Below, in pieces: positions 18,693-28,491 of a stretch of 64,000 nt of DNA. Made by a program: the position numbers and the translations under genes. Source of the DNA: Chloroflexota bacterium (GTDB lineage Bacteria > Chloroflexota > UBA11872). Below the pieces are notes generated by a model. It ran no database searches. It had not been told where the DNA came from and saw nothing but the letters and a program-made list of their open reading frames with translations. Location: NCBI GenBank assembly GCA_026707285.1, contig JAPOXD010000007.1:1-64000 (forward strand), given 5' to 3'. How positions within the stretch are numbered: the first letter of the stretch is position 1; each line of letters opens with the position of its first letter.

Positions 18693-20582
18693 ATGACCCG
18701 TCGCCAGATGCTCATCACCACTGCCGCCGGTGGCATTGGCGCCGCCGCTGCCGCCGCCGCGGGCTGGACCGCGTTCGTGGCCGTGCGGGAGGCAAAGCTC
18801 GCGGGCCAGTTTCGCTCGGGCGCCGTTGTTGACGGGGAGTCCCTGGCCGGTCTCACGTTCGACGAGGCCGTGGCGCGCGCGCGGGCTCGGTGGGCGCCGT
18901 ACATCGAGAGTCCCATCGTCCTGCGGCTTGGCGGGCGCACCTGGACGCCCGCCGCCCATGAGATCGGCATTTCGGTGGACTTTATGACGCCCCTTCGCGA
19001 AGCCTACGCCTGGCGTCGCGAGGCGGCGCTGACCGATCAGGTTCTCGGTCGCGCGGACGGCGGGCCGGACGCCTATGCCGGGCACACGGTGGTCAACTTC
19101 GATCCGACGGTATTCCAGGCGTACTTGGAGCGAATTGCCGTCTGGGTGCATCTCGACCCGGTGGACAGCGTGCTGCGGATCGAGGAGCAGGCCGGCCGGC
19201 GCCGCCTGGTCGTCGAGCCGTCGCGCGAGGGCCGGCGGCTCGCGCCGGCCGGCTATGCGGAGAGCGTGGCCGCCAATCTGCGCCCGCCGACCCGGTTGAT
19301 CGTCGACTTGGCGTCCGAGGTCGTCGCGCCCGCCGTGGTCGAAGATCAGCTCGAACCAATCGCCGCCGACACCGCCGGCTTGCTCGACGGGCACATCGAG
19401 ATCAACACGCCGTGGGAGAGCTGGGAGGTGGCTCGGGACTCGCTGGTTTCCGACGTCGCAATCGACGGCCCCGCCGCCGATCCGGAGATCAAGATCTCGC
19501 TCGACTATGGGTCCTTCGAGCGTCTCGCGCGCCAGGTTGCCGACCAGCTGCGCGTCACTCCGGTTGATCCGCGCATCCGCATGAGCGCGTCGGGTGAAAT
19601 CGTCCCGCTCGACGAAGGCCAGGCCGGCCGGCACGTCGACGTGGAGGATCTCTGGACGCGCGTGCAGACCGCCTTCGCCAGCGGTGAATCGGCGGTGCAG
19701 GCGCCGATCGTCATCGTCAAGCCCGACGTCAGTCGCCTGACGGCCAAGGAGCTGCAGTTCGATAACGTCATCGCCGTCGGCGAGTCGATCTTCTGGGGCT
19801 CCGAGGAGAACCGGATCCACAACATCGACCATGGATCCCGGCTCATTGACGGCGCCATCATCGCGCCCGGCGAGTCCTTCTCCCTCAACGAAACGGTCGG
19901 GCCGATCACGATTGACAACGGGTTCGTGGAAGGACTGATCATCGCGCCCACGCGCACCGAGCCCGGCGTTGGCGGCGGCATCTGCCAGGTGTCCACCACG
20001 ATGTTCCGGGCGCTGTTTTGGGCCGGGCTGCCCATCGACGAGCGTTGGCAGCATGTCTATCGCGTGGGGTACTACGAGCTGGGCGAGAACAGCCCGCCCG
20101 GATTCGACGCCGCGATCTGGCAACCGCGACAGGACCTGCGGGCGACGAACGACACCCCCCACTACCTCTTGATTCGACGCGAGTTCGACCCAGTGCGGCT
20201 GATCCTGCGATTCAAGATCTTCGGCGCGCCCATCGGGCGCAAGGTCACGCTCGATTCGTCGCGCGGGGAGATTGCCGAGCCGCCGCCGCCGGTGGTCGTG
20301 GCGAACCCCGAGTTGGAACCAGGCGAGGTCAAGCAAACGGACTCGGCCCGCGAGGGCATGAAGACCGTGATCTACCGCCACGTGGCGCTCGGCGACCAGG
20401 TGCTGTTCAAGGACCAGTTCGCATCGCTCTTCAGAGCCTGGCCGGAGCGGTGGGAGGTCGGGCCGAACGAGGACGGTTCGCTGGACACGAGCCAGATTCC
20501 CGAATACGTGCCCCCCGGCGGTGAGGCCCCCGACGACGGCGAGGCGCCGGCCGACAATGGAGAGTCGTCCGCCCAGTCGTAG
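18693..20582 (+). CDS. VanW family protein (YoaR-like peptidoglycan-binding region plus VanW)
   Basis: IAPGESFSLNETVGPI...TEPGVGGGICQVSTTMFRALFWAGLPIDERWQHVYRVGYYE. Confidence 0.88.
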   Translation: MTRRQMLITTAAGGIGAAAAAAAGWTAFVAVREAKLAGQFRSGAVVDGESLAGLTFDEAVARARARWAPYIESPIVLRLGGRTWTPAAHEIGISVDFMTPLREAYAWRREAALTDQVLGRADGGPDAYAGHTVVNFDPTVFQAYLERIAVWVHLDPVDSVLRIEEQAGRRRLVVEPSREGRRLAPAGYAESVAANLRPPTRLIVDLASEVVAPAVVEDQLEPIAADTAGLLDGHIEINTPWESWEVARDSLVSDVAIDGPAADPEIKISLDYGSFERLARQVADQLRVTPVDPRIRMSASGEIVPLDEGQAGRHVDVEDLWTRVQTAFASGESAVQAPIVIVKPDVSRLTAKELQFDNVIAVGESIFWGSEENRIHNIDHGSRLIDGAIIAPGESFSLNETVGPITIDNGFVEGLIIAPTRTEPGVGGGICQVSTTMFRALFWAGLPIDERWQHVYRVGYYELGENSPPGFDAAIWQPRQDLRATNDTPHYLLIRREFDPVRLILRFKIFGAPIGRKVTLDSSRGEIAEPPPPVVVANPELEPGEVKQTDSAREGMKTVIYRHVALGDQVLFKDQFASLFRAWPERWEVGPNEDGSLDTSQIPEYVPPGGEAPDDGEAPADNGESSAQS

Positions 20583-20608
20583 CCGCCATGTAGCATAATG
20601 GCGGCCCA

Positions 20609-20635
20609 GGGCAGCCTTGCGGCTGCTCGCTTTTT
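20609..20635 (+). terminator. Putative intrinsic terminator between VanW gene and rpsP
   Basis: gcagcc-ttgc-ggctgc stem followed by tcgcttttt. Confidence 0.5.
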
Positions 20636-20663
20636 CCCACCGTTACGTTTGGAGCACCGTCGT

Positions 20664-20933
20664 ATGTTGCGAATCCGCCTGGCGCGGCTTGGTCGAAGAA
20701 ACCGCCCGCACTATCGGGTGGTCGTGGCCGAACGCCGCTCGGGTCGTGACGGCCGCCGCGTCGACGAGCTTGGTCACTACGACCCCCTCACCGAGCCATC
20801 CACTGTCGTGCTGGACGTCCCGCGCACCGAGGAGTGGATCCGCAAGGGCGCCCAGCCCACCGAGCGCGTGCGCAAGCTGCTGGCGATCGCGCGCGAGGCC
20901 GCGGCCGCCGCGCCGGCCGGCAACGGCGAGTAG
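20664..20933 (+). CDS. rpsP: 30S ribosomal protein S16
   Basis: MLRIRLARLGRRNRPHYRVVVAERRSGRDGRRVDELGHYDPL. Confidence 0.95.
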   Translation: MLRIRLARLGRRNRPHYRVVVAERRSGRDGRRVDELGHYDPLTEPSTVVLDVPRTEEWIRKGAQPTERVRKLLAIAREAAAAAPAGNGE

Positions 20934-20942
20934 CCCGGGCCC

Positions 20943-21179
20943 GTGGACGAGCTGATCGAATTCATCGGCCGAAACCTGGCCACGGTGCCGGACGAGGTGC
21001 GCGTGGAGCGCTTTCGGCGCCACCACCTGCACGTCTACAAGCTGTTCGTCGACCCGCAGGACATGGGGCGGGTGATCGGGCGGCAGGGCCGGGTGGCCAT
21101 CGCGATCCGGGCCGTCATGCAGGCGGCGCCCATCAGCCAGGGGCGACGGCTGGCGCTCGACATCCAGGAAGCCAGCTAG
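20943..21179 (+). CDS. khpA: KH-domain RNA-binding protein KhpA
   Basis: Short KH protein after rpsP; KLFVDPQDMGRVIGRQGRVAIAIRAVM. Confidence 0.9.
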   Translation: MDELIEFIGRNLATVPDEVRVERFRRHHLHVYKLFVDPQDMGRVIGRQGRVAIAIRAVMQAAPISQGRRLALDIQEAS

Positions 21180-21289
21180 GCGCGATCGTCGCCGACGCGG
21201 TGACGCCAGCCCGCGGCGCGTCGCGGCGCAACTGGATTCCGGCGTACGCTTGATCGACCGCCGCTAGGTCAGAAAGCCGGAGGGCGTCC

Positions 21290-22042
21290 GTGCGCTTCGA
21301 TGTCGTCACCATCTTCCCCGGCATGCTGGAGCCCGTGCTTCAGGCAAGCCTGCTGGGCAAGGCGCGCGAACGCGGGCTGATCGACGTCCGCGTCCACGAC
21401 CTGCGGCGCTGGGCGGACCCGCCCCATCGACAGGTCGACGACTACGCCTACGGCGGCGGGCCGGGAATGCTCATGAAGCCGGAGCCGATCGTGCGCGCCG
21501 TCGAGGAGCTGCGCACCGCCGACTCGTGGACCGTGCTGCTTTCGCCGCAGGCGCCGCCCCTCACGCAGCCGGCCGTGCGGCGGCTGGCCGAGCGGGGACA
21601 CCTGATCCTCGTCTGCGGGCGCTACGAGGGCGTCGACGACCGGGTCCGTGACCTGGTGATCGATGAAGAAATCAGCATCGGCGACTACGTCGTCGCCGGC
21701 GGCGAGGTGCCGGCCCTGGTGCTCATCGAGGCAACCTCGCGGCTGGTTCCGGGCGTCGTCGGATGCGAAGACTCGGTGCGGGACGAGTCCCATGCCGCGG
21801 GCTTGCTGGAGCACCCGCAGTACACCCGCCCGGAGGAGTTCCGCGGTCGGCGCGTGCCGGCCACGCTGCTCAGCGGCGATCACGGTCGCGTGGCGGATTG
21901 GCGGCGGGCGCATGCGCTCCGCCGCACGCTCGACCGGAGGCCAGATTTGCTGTCCGAACGCGACCTCACCGACGCGCAGCGACAGCAGCTGGCCGAATTC
22001 GATCTCGACCGGCCCGACGCGGGCACCGAGGCGCTCCCGTGA
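21290..22042 (+). CDS. trmD: tRNA (guanine-N1)-methyltransferase
   Basis: MRFDVVTIFPGMLEPVLQASLLGKARERGLIDV; LVCGRYEGVDDRV; SIGDYVVAGGEVPAL. Confidence 0.95.
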   Translation: MRFDVVTIFPGMLEPVLQASLLGKARERGLIDVRVHDLRRWADPPHRQVDDYAYGGGPGMLMKPEPIVRAVEELRTADSWTVLLSPQAPPLTQPAVRRLAERGHLILVCGRYEGVDDRVRDLVIDEEISIGDYVVAGGEVPALVLIEATSRLVPGVVGCEDSVRDESHAAGLLEHPQYTRPEEFRGRRVPATLLSGDHGRVADWRRAHALRRTLDRRPDLLSERDLTDAQRQQLAEFDLDRPDAGTEALP

Positions 22043-23685
22043 GCGACGTCGCAATCCTCCACGACCTCGAGGCGCGGCTGGCGCTCACGGCCGGGGTCGA
22101 CATCGTCGCCAACACCGTCAAGTGCACCATGGGCCCGCGCGGGCGGAACGTGGCCTACCGGGGCGAGATTGGCCCTCCCAAGATCACGCATGACGGGGTA
22201 TCCGTCGCGCGGGACATCCAGCTCCGCAACGGGTTTCTGCAGACCGGCGCCGCCATCGTCACGGAGGCCTGCCGGCTCACCAACACCGCCGCCGGCGACG
22301 GCACGACGACTGCCGCCGTGCTGACCCAGGCCCTGACACACGAAGCCCAGCGGCTGGTGGCCGCGGGCGCCGACCCAATGCGCCTGCGGCGGGGGCTGGC
22401 GGCCGCCGTCCTGCAAGTCGACCAGGCCGTGCGCGAGCAGGCCAGGCCGATCACCACCAGGCGCGAGACGGCCTGGGTGGCCGGGCTGGCGGCGCACGAT
22501 GCCGACCTGGGGGAGATCATTGCCGGCATCTTCGACCGGTATGGGTTGAGCTCGGCGGTGACCGTCGAGCTTGGCCAAGGTCTCAACACCGAGGCGCGCA
22601 CCGTCGAGGGAATGCGGTTGGAGCGCGGGCTGGCCTCGCGCCAGCTGGCCACGGTGGGCGCCGGCACGCGCGCCGAGCTCGAAGACTGCGACGTGCTCGT
22701 CACCGACCGCGAGCTCGGGGGCGTGGGGCCGATGCTCCCGTTTCTCGACGCCTATGTCGCCGGCGGCGGAAAGCGCCTGCTCGTCGTGGCGAAATCCATC
22801 GGCGGCGAGACTCTCGCCACGCTTGTCGAGAACCACCGTCTCGGCCGAATGTCCGTGATCGCCGTGCGCGCGCCGGTCTTCGGCGAACGCCAGCGCGCCA
22901 TGCTCGAGGACCTGGCGATCTTCACCGGGGCCACGCTGGTGGCGCACGAGTCGGGCGACCCATGGGGATCGGTTCCCGTGAGCGTCCTGGGACGCGCCGC
23001 CCGGGTGCGCAGCGACACCACCGAGACATTGGTCATGGGTGGCGCGGGCGAGCCGCAGGCCGTCGCCGATCGCGCGGAGCTGCTGTGGCTCTACCGCGAC
23101 CGCGCCAAGAATCAGTTCGACCGCGAGAAGCTGGAAGAGCGCATTCGGAATCTGTCCGGCGCGGTTTCGGAGATCCACGTCGCCGCGGCGACGGATGCCG
23201 AGCGCCAGGAAGCGCGGCAGCGCGTCGAGGACGCCGTGGCCGCAACCCGCGCGGCCCTGGAGGAGGGCATCGTGGCCGGCGGCGGGGCCTCGCTGGCCCA
23301 CGCCGCACGGGACCTCGCCGCGCCGCCCGACGCGCACCCGGACGAGGCCGACGGCTGGCGCGTGGTGCGGCGCGCGCTTTCGGCTCCGGTGGCGACGATC
23401 GCCCGCAACGCCGGATTCGAGGGCGCCGTCGTGGCCGATGCCGTGGCGGCGGCCGATCCGCCGCGCGCCTTCGACGTCACCACCGGCGAATACGTCGACC
23501 CGCTGGCGGCCGGCATCGTGGACCCGGTCGCCGTGGTCCGCGCGGCCTTGCGTTATGCGGCCAGCGCGGCGGTGATGATCGTCACCTCGAACGCGGTCGT
23601 GGCCGACGCGGCGTCCTATGGTCCCTGGGTGCGCGGACTGCGCCGCAGGATTGCTCGCGACGCCGGGATTCTGCTGGCGGGCTGA
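22039..23685 (+). CDS. Divergent GroEL/Cpn60 paralogue
   Basis: VDIVANTVKCTMGPRGRNV...AGDGTTTAAVLTQAL...DREKLEERIRNLSGAVSEIHVAAATDAE...EEGIVAGGG. GTG start overlaps trmD stop. No GGM tail. Confidence 0.88.
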   Translation: MSDVAILHDLEARLALTAGVDIVANTVKCTMGPRGRNVAYRGEIGPPKITHDGVSVARDIQLRNGFLQTGAAIVTEACRLTNTAAGDGTTTAAVLTQALTHEAQRLVAAGADPMRLRRGLAAAVLQVDQAVREQARPITTRRETAWVAGLAAHDADLGEIIAGIFDRYGLSSAVTVELGQGLNTEARTVEGMRLERGLASRQLATVGAGTRAELEDCDVLVTDRELGGVGPMLPFLDAYVAGGGKRLLVVAKSIGGETLATLVENHRLGRMSVIAVRAPVFGERQRAMLEDLAIFTGATLVAHESGDPWGSVPVSVLGRAARVRSDTTETLVMGGAGEPQAVADRAELLWLYRDRAKNQFDREKLEERIRNLSGAVSEIHVAAATDAERQEARQRVEDAVAATRAALEEGIVAGGGASLAHAARDLAAPPDAHPDEADGWRVVRRALSAPVATIARNAGFEGAVVADAVAAADPPRAFDVTTGEYVDPLAAGIVDPVAVVRAALRYAASAAVMIVTSNAVVADAASYGPWVRGLRRRIARDAGILLAG

Positions 23686-23690
23686 GCGGC

Positions 23691-24545
23691 CTAGTCAAGC
23701 TCCAGGCGGTCGATTACTCCGCGGCGGATCTTGAATCCATGCTCGGCGGTCGGGAACGCGCCCTGCGCGACCTCGTCGCGGTACTGCGTCAACGCCTCGC
23801 GGGCGGCGCCGGCCAGGTCGGCATAGCGCCGCGCGTGGCGCGGGGGCGATCGGAAGGCCAGCCCCAGCAGATCGTGCAGCACCTGAATCTGGCCGTCGCA
23901 GTTCGGGCCCGCGCCGATGCCGATCGTCGGAATCGCCAATTGTTCTGTCACGACGGCGGCCAGGCGCGCCGGAATGGCTTCCAGGACCACGGCGAACGCG
24001 CCCGCGGCCTCCTGGGCTCGCGCGCCGTCCACCACGCGCTGCGCTCCCGCCAGGTTGACCCCCTGCGCCAGGTAGCCGCCGGTCGCGAGTACGGACTGCG
24101 GCGTGAGGCCCACGTGCGCCATGACCGGGATGCCGCGGGCCGTCAGCCCTTCGGTGATGCCGGCCACTTCGGCTCCGCCTTCCAGCTTCACCGCCGTCGC
24201 GCCGCCGTCGCGCACCAGACGCGCGGCGTTGTGCAGGGCGTCGTCGAGCGTGGCGTAGGACATGAACGGCAGGTCGCCGATGACCAGGGTGGAAGAAACG
24301 GCACGGGTGACCGCGGCGGTGTGGTGCACGATGTCATCGACAGTCACGTGCAGCTCGCGCGCGTGCCCCAGCACGTTTGGCCCCAGGCTGTCGCCGACGA
24401 GAATCCCGTCGACCCCGGCCTCCTCGGCGAGGCGGGCAAACGGGGCGTCGTAGGCCGTGACGCACACGAGCGGCGCCCCGCCCTTGCGGGCTCGGAAACC
24501 GCTTGCGGTCAGCGGCGCCTCACTCGAAGCTGCCTCGTGCGCCAT
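23691..24545 (-). CDS. panB: 3-methyl-2-oxobutanoate hydroxymethyltransferase
   Basis: GAPLVCVTAYDAPFARLAEEAGVDGILVGDSLGPNVLGH; PVMAHVGLTPQS; IPTIGIGAGPNCDGQIQVLHDLLG. Confidence 0.93.
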   Translation of the reverse strand: MAHEAASSEAPLTASGFRARKGGAPLVCVTAYDAPFARLAEEAGVDGILVGDSLGPNVLGHARELHVTVDDIVHHTAAVTRAVSSTLVIGDLPFMSYATLDDALHNAARLVRDGGATAVKLEGGAEVAGITEGLTARGIPVMAHVGLTPQSVLATGGYLAQGVNLAGAQRVVDGARAQEAAGAFAVVLEAIPARLAAVVTEQLAIPTIGIGAGPNCDGQIQVLHDLLGLAFRSPPRHARRYADLAGAAREALTQYRDEVAQGAFPTAEHGFKIRRGVIDRLELD

Positions 24546-24580
24546 GCGTTGATGGTACGCCCTCGGCAGGACCGCGGTCG

Positions 24581-24991
24581 CTAGTAGGCGTACCGCTCCT
24601 CACGCGACCAATCCACCGGCGCGAAGCTCGGCCTGGTCGGCATGCGGGTCAGCAGCTCGGGGTCCAGGTCCGACTCGTCGTAGAGGCCGCGAATCTGATT
24701 GGAGGGCAGGTTGAACTCGCGGGTCATTTCCTCGTAGAACGACTCGATGGCCTTGTAGCGGTGGAACCACTCGACCGGGTCGTCGAACGAGTCGCAGTGG
24801 TCGGCGAAGTAGAGCACGATGTCCCGCACGCTGACCTCGACGGGACTCGTTCGTCGGGGCAGGCAGGTGCGGAAGTCGTCAATCCATCCGATCTGGCGCC
24901 TCACGTCGCGAGCAGGCAGGCGCCGACGCCGGCTGAGCTGCTCCGTATACCATGCGAGGGCGGTCCGAAAACTCGTGCACTCCGCTGCCAT
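24581..24991 (-). CDS. Hypothetical protein
   Basis: ORF MAAECTSFRTALAWYTEQLSRRRRLPARDVRRQIGWIDDF...; plausible composition, no family recognised. Confidence 0.5.
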   Translation of the reverse strand: MAAECTSFRTALAWYTEQLSRRRRLPARDVRRQIGWIDDFRTCLPRRTSPVEVSVRDIVLYFADHCDSFDDPVEWFHRYKAIESFYEEMTREFNLPSNQIRGLYDESDLDPELLTRMPTRPSFAPVDWSREERYAY

Positions 24992-25448
24992 CGATTGCCT
25001 CCCCCTGACAACTTGTGCCCGCGGACCTCGCCCTGGCCGACTGCCCAGATAAAGACAATCGCCCATCCAAAATGGATGGGCGACGGCGGCGCCTTATTCG
25101 AAGCGGTCGGAATGACGGACCACGAGCGAGCCTCCCCAAGCCCGAAAATGCAGCAACGTTACGGCCGGGGCCGTAAGCTGCTTCAACTGTAAGCCTTACT
25201 ACGCCAATGTCAATAGTTCACCTTCGCGAAAGGCGAGAAGTTTATCGTTCGCGAGTCGGGCATCGACGTTGGCGAACTATTTTGAAGCATCAAAATACGT
25301 CAAACTGTTCGACCGGTGTCCGCCGTGCATGCAGCCCGTCCCTATCGTTTCAGATAGGCGCCGCGCGACTTGTCATAAGTGTTTGTCGTGACAGCCCGAG
25401 TTCACCACTGCCGCCGGGCGTTGGATCTGGTCCAGCCGGACGTGCCTC

Positions 25449-26819
25449 ATGACCGACCAGCCACGACCGCTGCCAATCGACAGCCCGCCCGCGCTGGCCG
25501 GTCGACGCGTGGTGGTGATGGGGCTGGGATTGCACGGCGGAGGGCTGGGCGTGGCCCAGTTCTTGCGGCGCCATGGCGCGTCGCTGGTGGTGACGGACCT
25601 GCGCGACGCGTCCCAACTGGCCCCAAGCCTGGAGCAGCTCGGCACGCAGGGCGTGCGCTACGTCCTTGGGCGCCACGACCTCCAGGACTTTCGTGACGCC
25701 GAGATCGTGGTGCGCAACCCCGCGGTTCCGCTGGATGCACCGGCGCTGGCCGTGGCGCGAGCGGCCGGCGCGCGCATCGAGATGGAGCTCACCATGTTCT
25801 TGCGCTGGTGTCCCGCGTCGCACGTGGTGGCCGTGACCGGCACCCGCGGCAAGACGACCACCGCTGCCGCCGTGCACGCCATGCTGCACGCCGCCGGTCG
25901 GCCCACACGGCTCGCGGGGAACATGGGCGTCTCGGCGCTGACCCAGCTCGACGAGATTCAAGCCGACGAGGTGGTGGTGCTCGAGATGTCGAGCTGGCAA
26001 ACGGAGGGCCTGGCGGGAGCCGGCGTGCGCGCATCGGGCGCCATCGTCACCAACCTGCTGCCCGATCACCTCAATCGCTATGACTCGATGGAGACCTATG
26101 CCGCCGCCAAGGCCGAGTTGCTCCGCGCCCAGCAGCCGGGCGATTGGGCCGTGCTGCCCGCCGGTCCCGGCTGGGGCGATTGGTTCGCGGACCGCGCGCG
26201 GGGCCGCGTCGTCCGGGTTCCCGCCGGGGCCGAGCCGGCGGGCTGGAGCGAGGCCGGGCTGCGCGGCGCGCACAACCGCGCGAACCTGGCGGCGGCGGCG
26301 CTGGCCGCCCAGGAACTCGGCGTGCCGGAAGCGGCGGTGCGCCAAGCCGTCGCCGGCTTCACCGGCGTGGCGCACCGCCAGGACTTCCTCGGGACGATCG
26401 CCTCCGTTCGCGTCTATAACGACACCACCGCAACCATTCCGGACGCGACCCTGGCGGCCCTCGACACCATTCCGGGGCCCTGGGTGCTCATCGCCGGCGG
26501 TTCGGACAAGCGGCTCGACTTCAGCGCGCTGGCGCGGCGCTTGGAGAGCGACGCCGGCATACGCGGCGTCGTGTTGCTTCCGGGCGCCGGCACCGATCGC
26601 TTGATCCCACAGTTGGGTTCGCTGTCGCCGGTGGTGGTTGACGACATGGACGCCGCCGTCGCGGCCGCGCTCGACATGGCCGAGCCAGGCGACGCGCTGC
26701 TGCTCTCGCCGGCGTGCGCCTCGTTTGGACTATTCGCGCACGAGTTCGACAGAGGGGCGCAGTTCATCGCGGCGGTCGAGGCGCGCGGGCTCGCCCGTCC
26801 GCCTCGCGGCGATCCTTAG
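25449..26819 (+). CDS. murD: UDP-N-acetylmuramoyl-L-alanine--D-glutamate ligase
   Basis: VVAVTGTRGKTTTAAAVHAML; HNRANLAAAALAAQELG; ILIAGGSDKRLDFS-like C-terminus. Confidence 0.9.
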   Translation: MTDQPRPLPIDSPPALAGRRVVVMGLGLHGGGLGVAQFLRRHGASLVVTDLRDASQLAPSLEQLGTQGVRYVLGRHDLQDFRDAEIVVRNPAVPLDAPALAVARAAGARIEMELTMFLRWCPASHVVAVTGTRGKTTTAAAVHAMLHAAGRPTRLAGNMGVSALTQLDEIQADEVVVLEMSSWQTEGLAGAGVRASGAIVTNLLPDHLNRYDSMETYAAAKAELLRAQQPGDWAVLPAGPGWGDWFADRARGRVVRVPAGAEPAGWSEAGLRGAHNRANLAAAALAAQELGVPEAAVRQAVAGFTGVAHRQDFLGTIASVRVYNDTTATIPDATLAALDTIPGPWVLIAGGSDKRLDFSALARRLESDAGIRGVVLLPGAGTDRLIPQLGSLSPVVVDDMDAAVAAALDMAEPGDALLLSPACASFGLFAHEFDRGAQFIAAVEARGLARPPRGDP

Positions 26820-26835
26820 GTCGGGTATTGGCGCG

Positions 26836-27489
26836 TCAGTCCTTCAGCCGGAGGCCACCGAAAATTGCCGTTCCCCGCAGATTGATCGTGATCGCGTCTG
26901 ATCCCGAGGCGGGACGCTGATCCTCGACGCCGCCAAACAGCGCCAGCACGTCGTTCTGCACCGCCGCATCCGGCGGCAGGCGGATTTCGACGCCGCCGAA
27001 GAGGCACGAGACGTCGATGGTCGCCGGCGGGTTGTCCATGCGCGCCTCACGCAAGTCGAGCTCCACGCTGCCGAAGATTGACGTGGCCTGCAGCTGGCCA
27101 AGCGGTCCGTTCACCCGGTCCTGCACCCCGTGGAACACGGCGACATAATTCGCGCCGCCGTCGGGGGTGGTGCGTCCCCGCGACGTGCGCCAGAAGATGA
27201 GCAGCAGACCGAAGAAGATAACGAGGACCGGCCATATCGCCGATCGAACGCCATCGGGCACTTCATCCAGGATCGTCAGCTGCACGGCCACGCCCACCGC
27301 GATCAGCAGCAGGGGGCCGACGGGCTGGCGGAACCCCGTGCGCGCCAGCGCCCACAGCCCGATCAGAACAATGACCGAGGGAAAGAATCGCCACGGGCTG
27401 CCGCCCACGTCGAGGTTGTCCAGCAGCAGGGCCAGCCCAACCGCGATGATGACCAGCCCGATGAGGACTTGCCCCGAATTGCGTCGCAC
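26836..27489 (-). CDS. LiaF-like membrane protein (LiaI-type TM + DUF2154-like domain)
   Basis: TM helices LIGLVIIAVGLALLLDNL; C-terminal TSIFGSVELDLREARMDNPPATIDVSCLFGGVEIRLPPDAAVQNDVLALFGGVED. Confidence 0.75.
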   Translation of the reverse strand: MRRNSGQVLIGLVIIAVGLALLLDNLDVGGSPWRFFPSVIVLIGLWALARTGFRQPVGPLLLIAVGVAVQLTILDEVPDGVRSAIWPVLVIFFGLLLIFWRTSRGRTTPDGGANYVAVFHGVQDRVNGPLGQLQATSIFGSVELDLREARMDNPPATIDVSCLFGGVEIRLPPDAAVQNDVLALFGGVEDQRPASGSDAITINLRGTAIFGGLRLKD

Positions 27490-27630
27490 GGCGCCACCTC
27501 CACGCGGGCTGCCGCGCGTGACGGCAGCGCATTCAGTATGGGCCATCTGCCGTGTGCCGTGCACACCGGGGAGCCCCGCGCATAATGGCCCCAGCGCCGC
27601 CTCGGGCGCACCGAATGACGGAGCGCGCTC

Positions 27631-28368
27631 CTGACGATCCTGGTCATTGCCGACGTGCATGGCAACCTCGCCGCGCTCGACGCCGTGCTCCGTGCCGCCG
27701 GCAGCGTCGACGAGGTCTGGTGCCTGGGCGATCTGGTTGGCTATGGGCCGTCCCCAAACGAGGTCGTCGAGCGCCTGCGGGAGCTGCCCCTGCGGTCGCT
27801 GGTCGGAAATCACGATTGGGGGTCCATTGGCAAGGCCGACCTGGTTCGGTTCAACGCCGATGCCCGCACGGCCTGCGAGTGGACCGGCGGCGTGCTCACG
27901 CCGGTCAACCGGCAGTATCTGGCCGACCTCGAGCCGGCCGGAATGTTCGGCGATGTCGCGGTCGCCCACGGCAGCCCCCAGGACCCCGTTTGGGAGTACA
28001 TCACCAACGCGCGCATCGCGATTGCCAATTTCGGCTATTTCGCCAGCGACATCTGCCTCGTTGGGCACACGCACGTCCCGCTGGTGTTCCGCTGGCGCAG
28101 CGGGGCCACCGGCAGCGAGGCCTTCATCACCGAGGTCCCGACGCCCGGGCAGCGCATCGTGGTCGACGACGATCGACTGATTGTCAATCCCGGCAGCGTG
28201 GGTCAGCCGCGGGACGGCGATCCGCGCGCCGCCTTTGCCCTCTTCGATCCCGAGGCCCGCACGCTCCAGGTCGAGCGCGCGACCTATGACGTCGCCCAGG
28301 TCCAGCGCCGCATGACCGACCTCGGCCTGCCGGAGCGGCTCTCCATTCGCCTGCAATATGGGTGGTAG
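27631..28368 (+). CDS. Metallophosphoesterase (YfcE-like)
   Basis: DVHGNLAALDAVLRAAG...WCLGDLVGYGP...VGNHDWGS...VGHTHVP...NPGSVGQPRDG. Upstream start codon uncertain; metal-ligand Asp lies upstream of the tracked ATG. Confidence 0.85.
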   Translation: MTILVIADVHGNLAALDAVLRAAGSVDEVWCLGDLVGYGPSPNEVVERLRELPLRSLVGNHDWGSIGKADLVRFNADARTACEWTGGVLTPVNRQYLADLEPAGMFGDVAVAHGSPQDPVWEYITNARIAIANFGYFASDICLVGHTHVPLVFRWRSGATGSEAFITEVPTPGQRIVVDDDRLIVNPGSVGQPRDGDPRAAFALFDPEARTLQVERATYDVAQVQRRMTDLGLPERLSIRLQYGW

Positions 28369-28393
28369 CCGGCACGGCGCGAACGCTCGGCGC

Positions 28394-28399
28394 TATAAT
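28394..28399 (+). promoter_or_regulatory. Consensus -10 box TATAAT five nt before a small upstream ORF
   Basis: gcTATAATtgcccATG. Confidence 0.5.
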
Positions 28400-28464
28400 T
28401 GCCCATGCATCAGCAGCGCTTGGTTTGCGTGCGGTTGTCAACGCATCGAGCCGCTGAGCCTTGG

Positions 28465-28491
28465 GCGCCCGGTCGTGTCCGGGCGCTTTTT
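28465..28491 (+). terminator. Intrinsic terminator/attenuator upstream of the SWIM-like gene
   Basis: gcgcccgg-tcgtgt-ccgggcgc-ttttt, located before the SD aaggaggt (28511-28518). Confidence 0.7.

Noticed and set aside
18570-20381. 603-aa minus-strand ORF
   Set aside because: Antisense shadow of the VanW-family gene.
22962-24584. 540-aa plus-strand ORF over the end of the GroEL-like gene and panB
   Set aside because: Out-of-frame Arg/Gly-rich translation crossing two well-supported genes.
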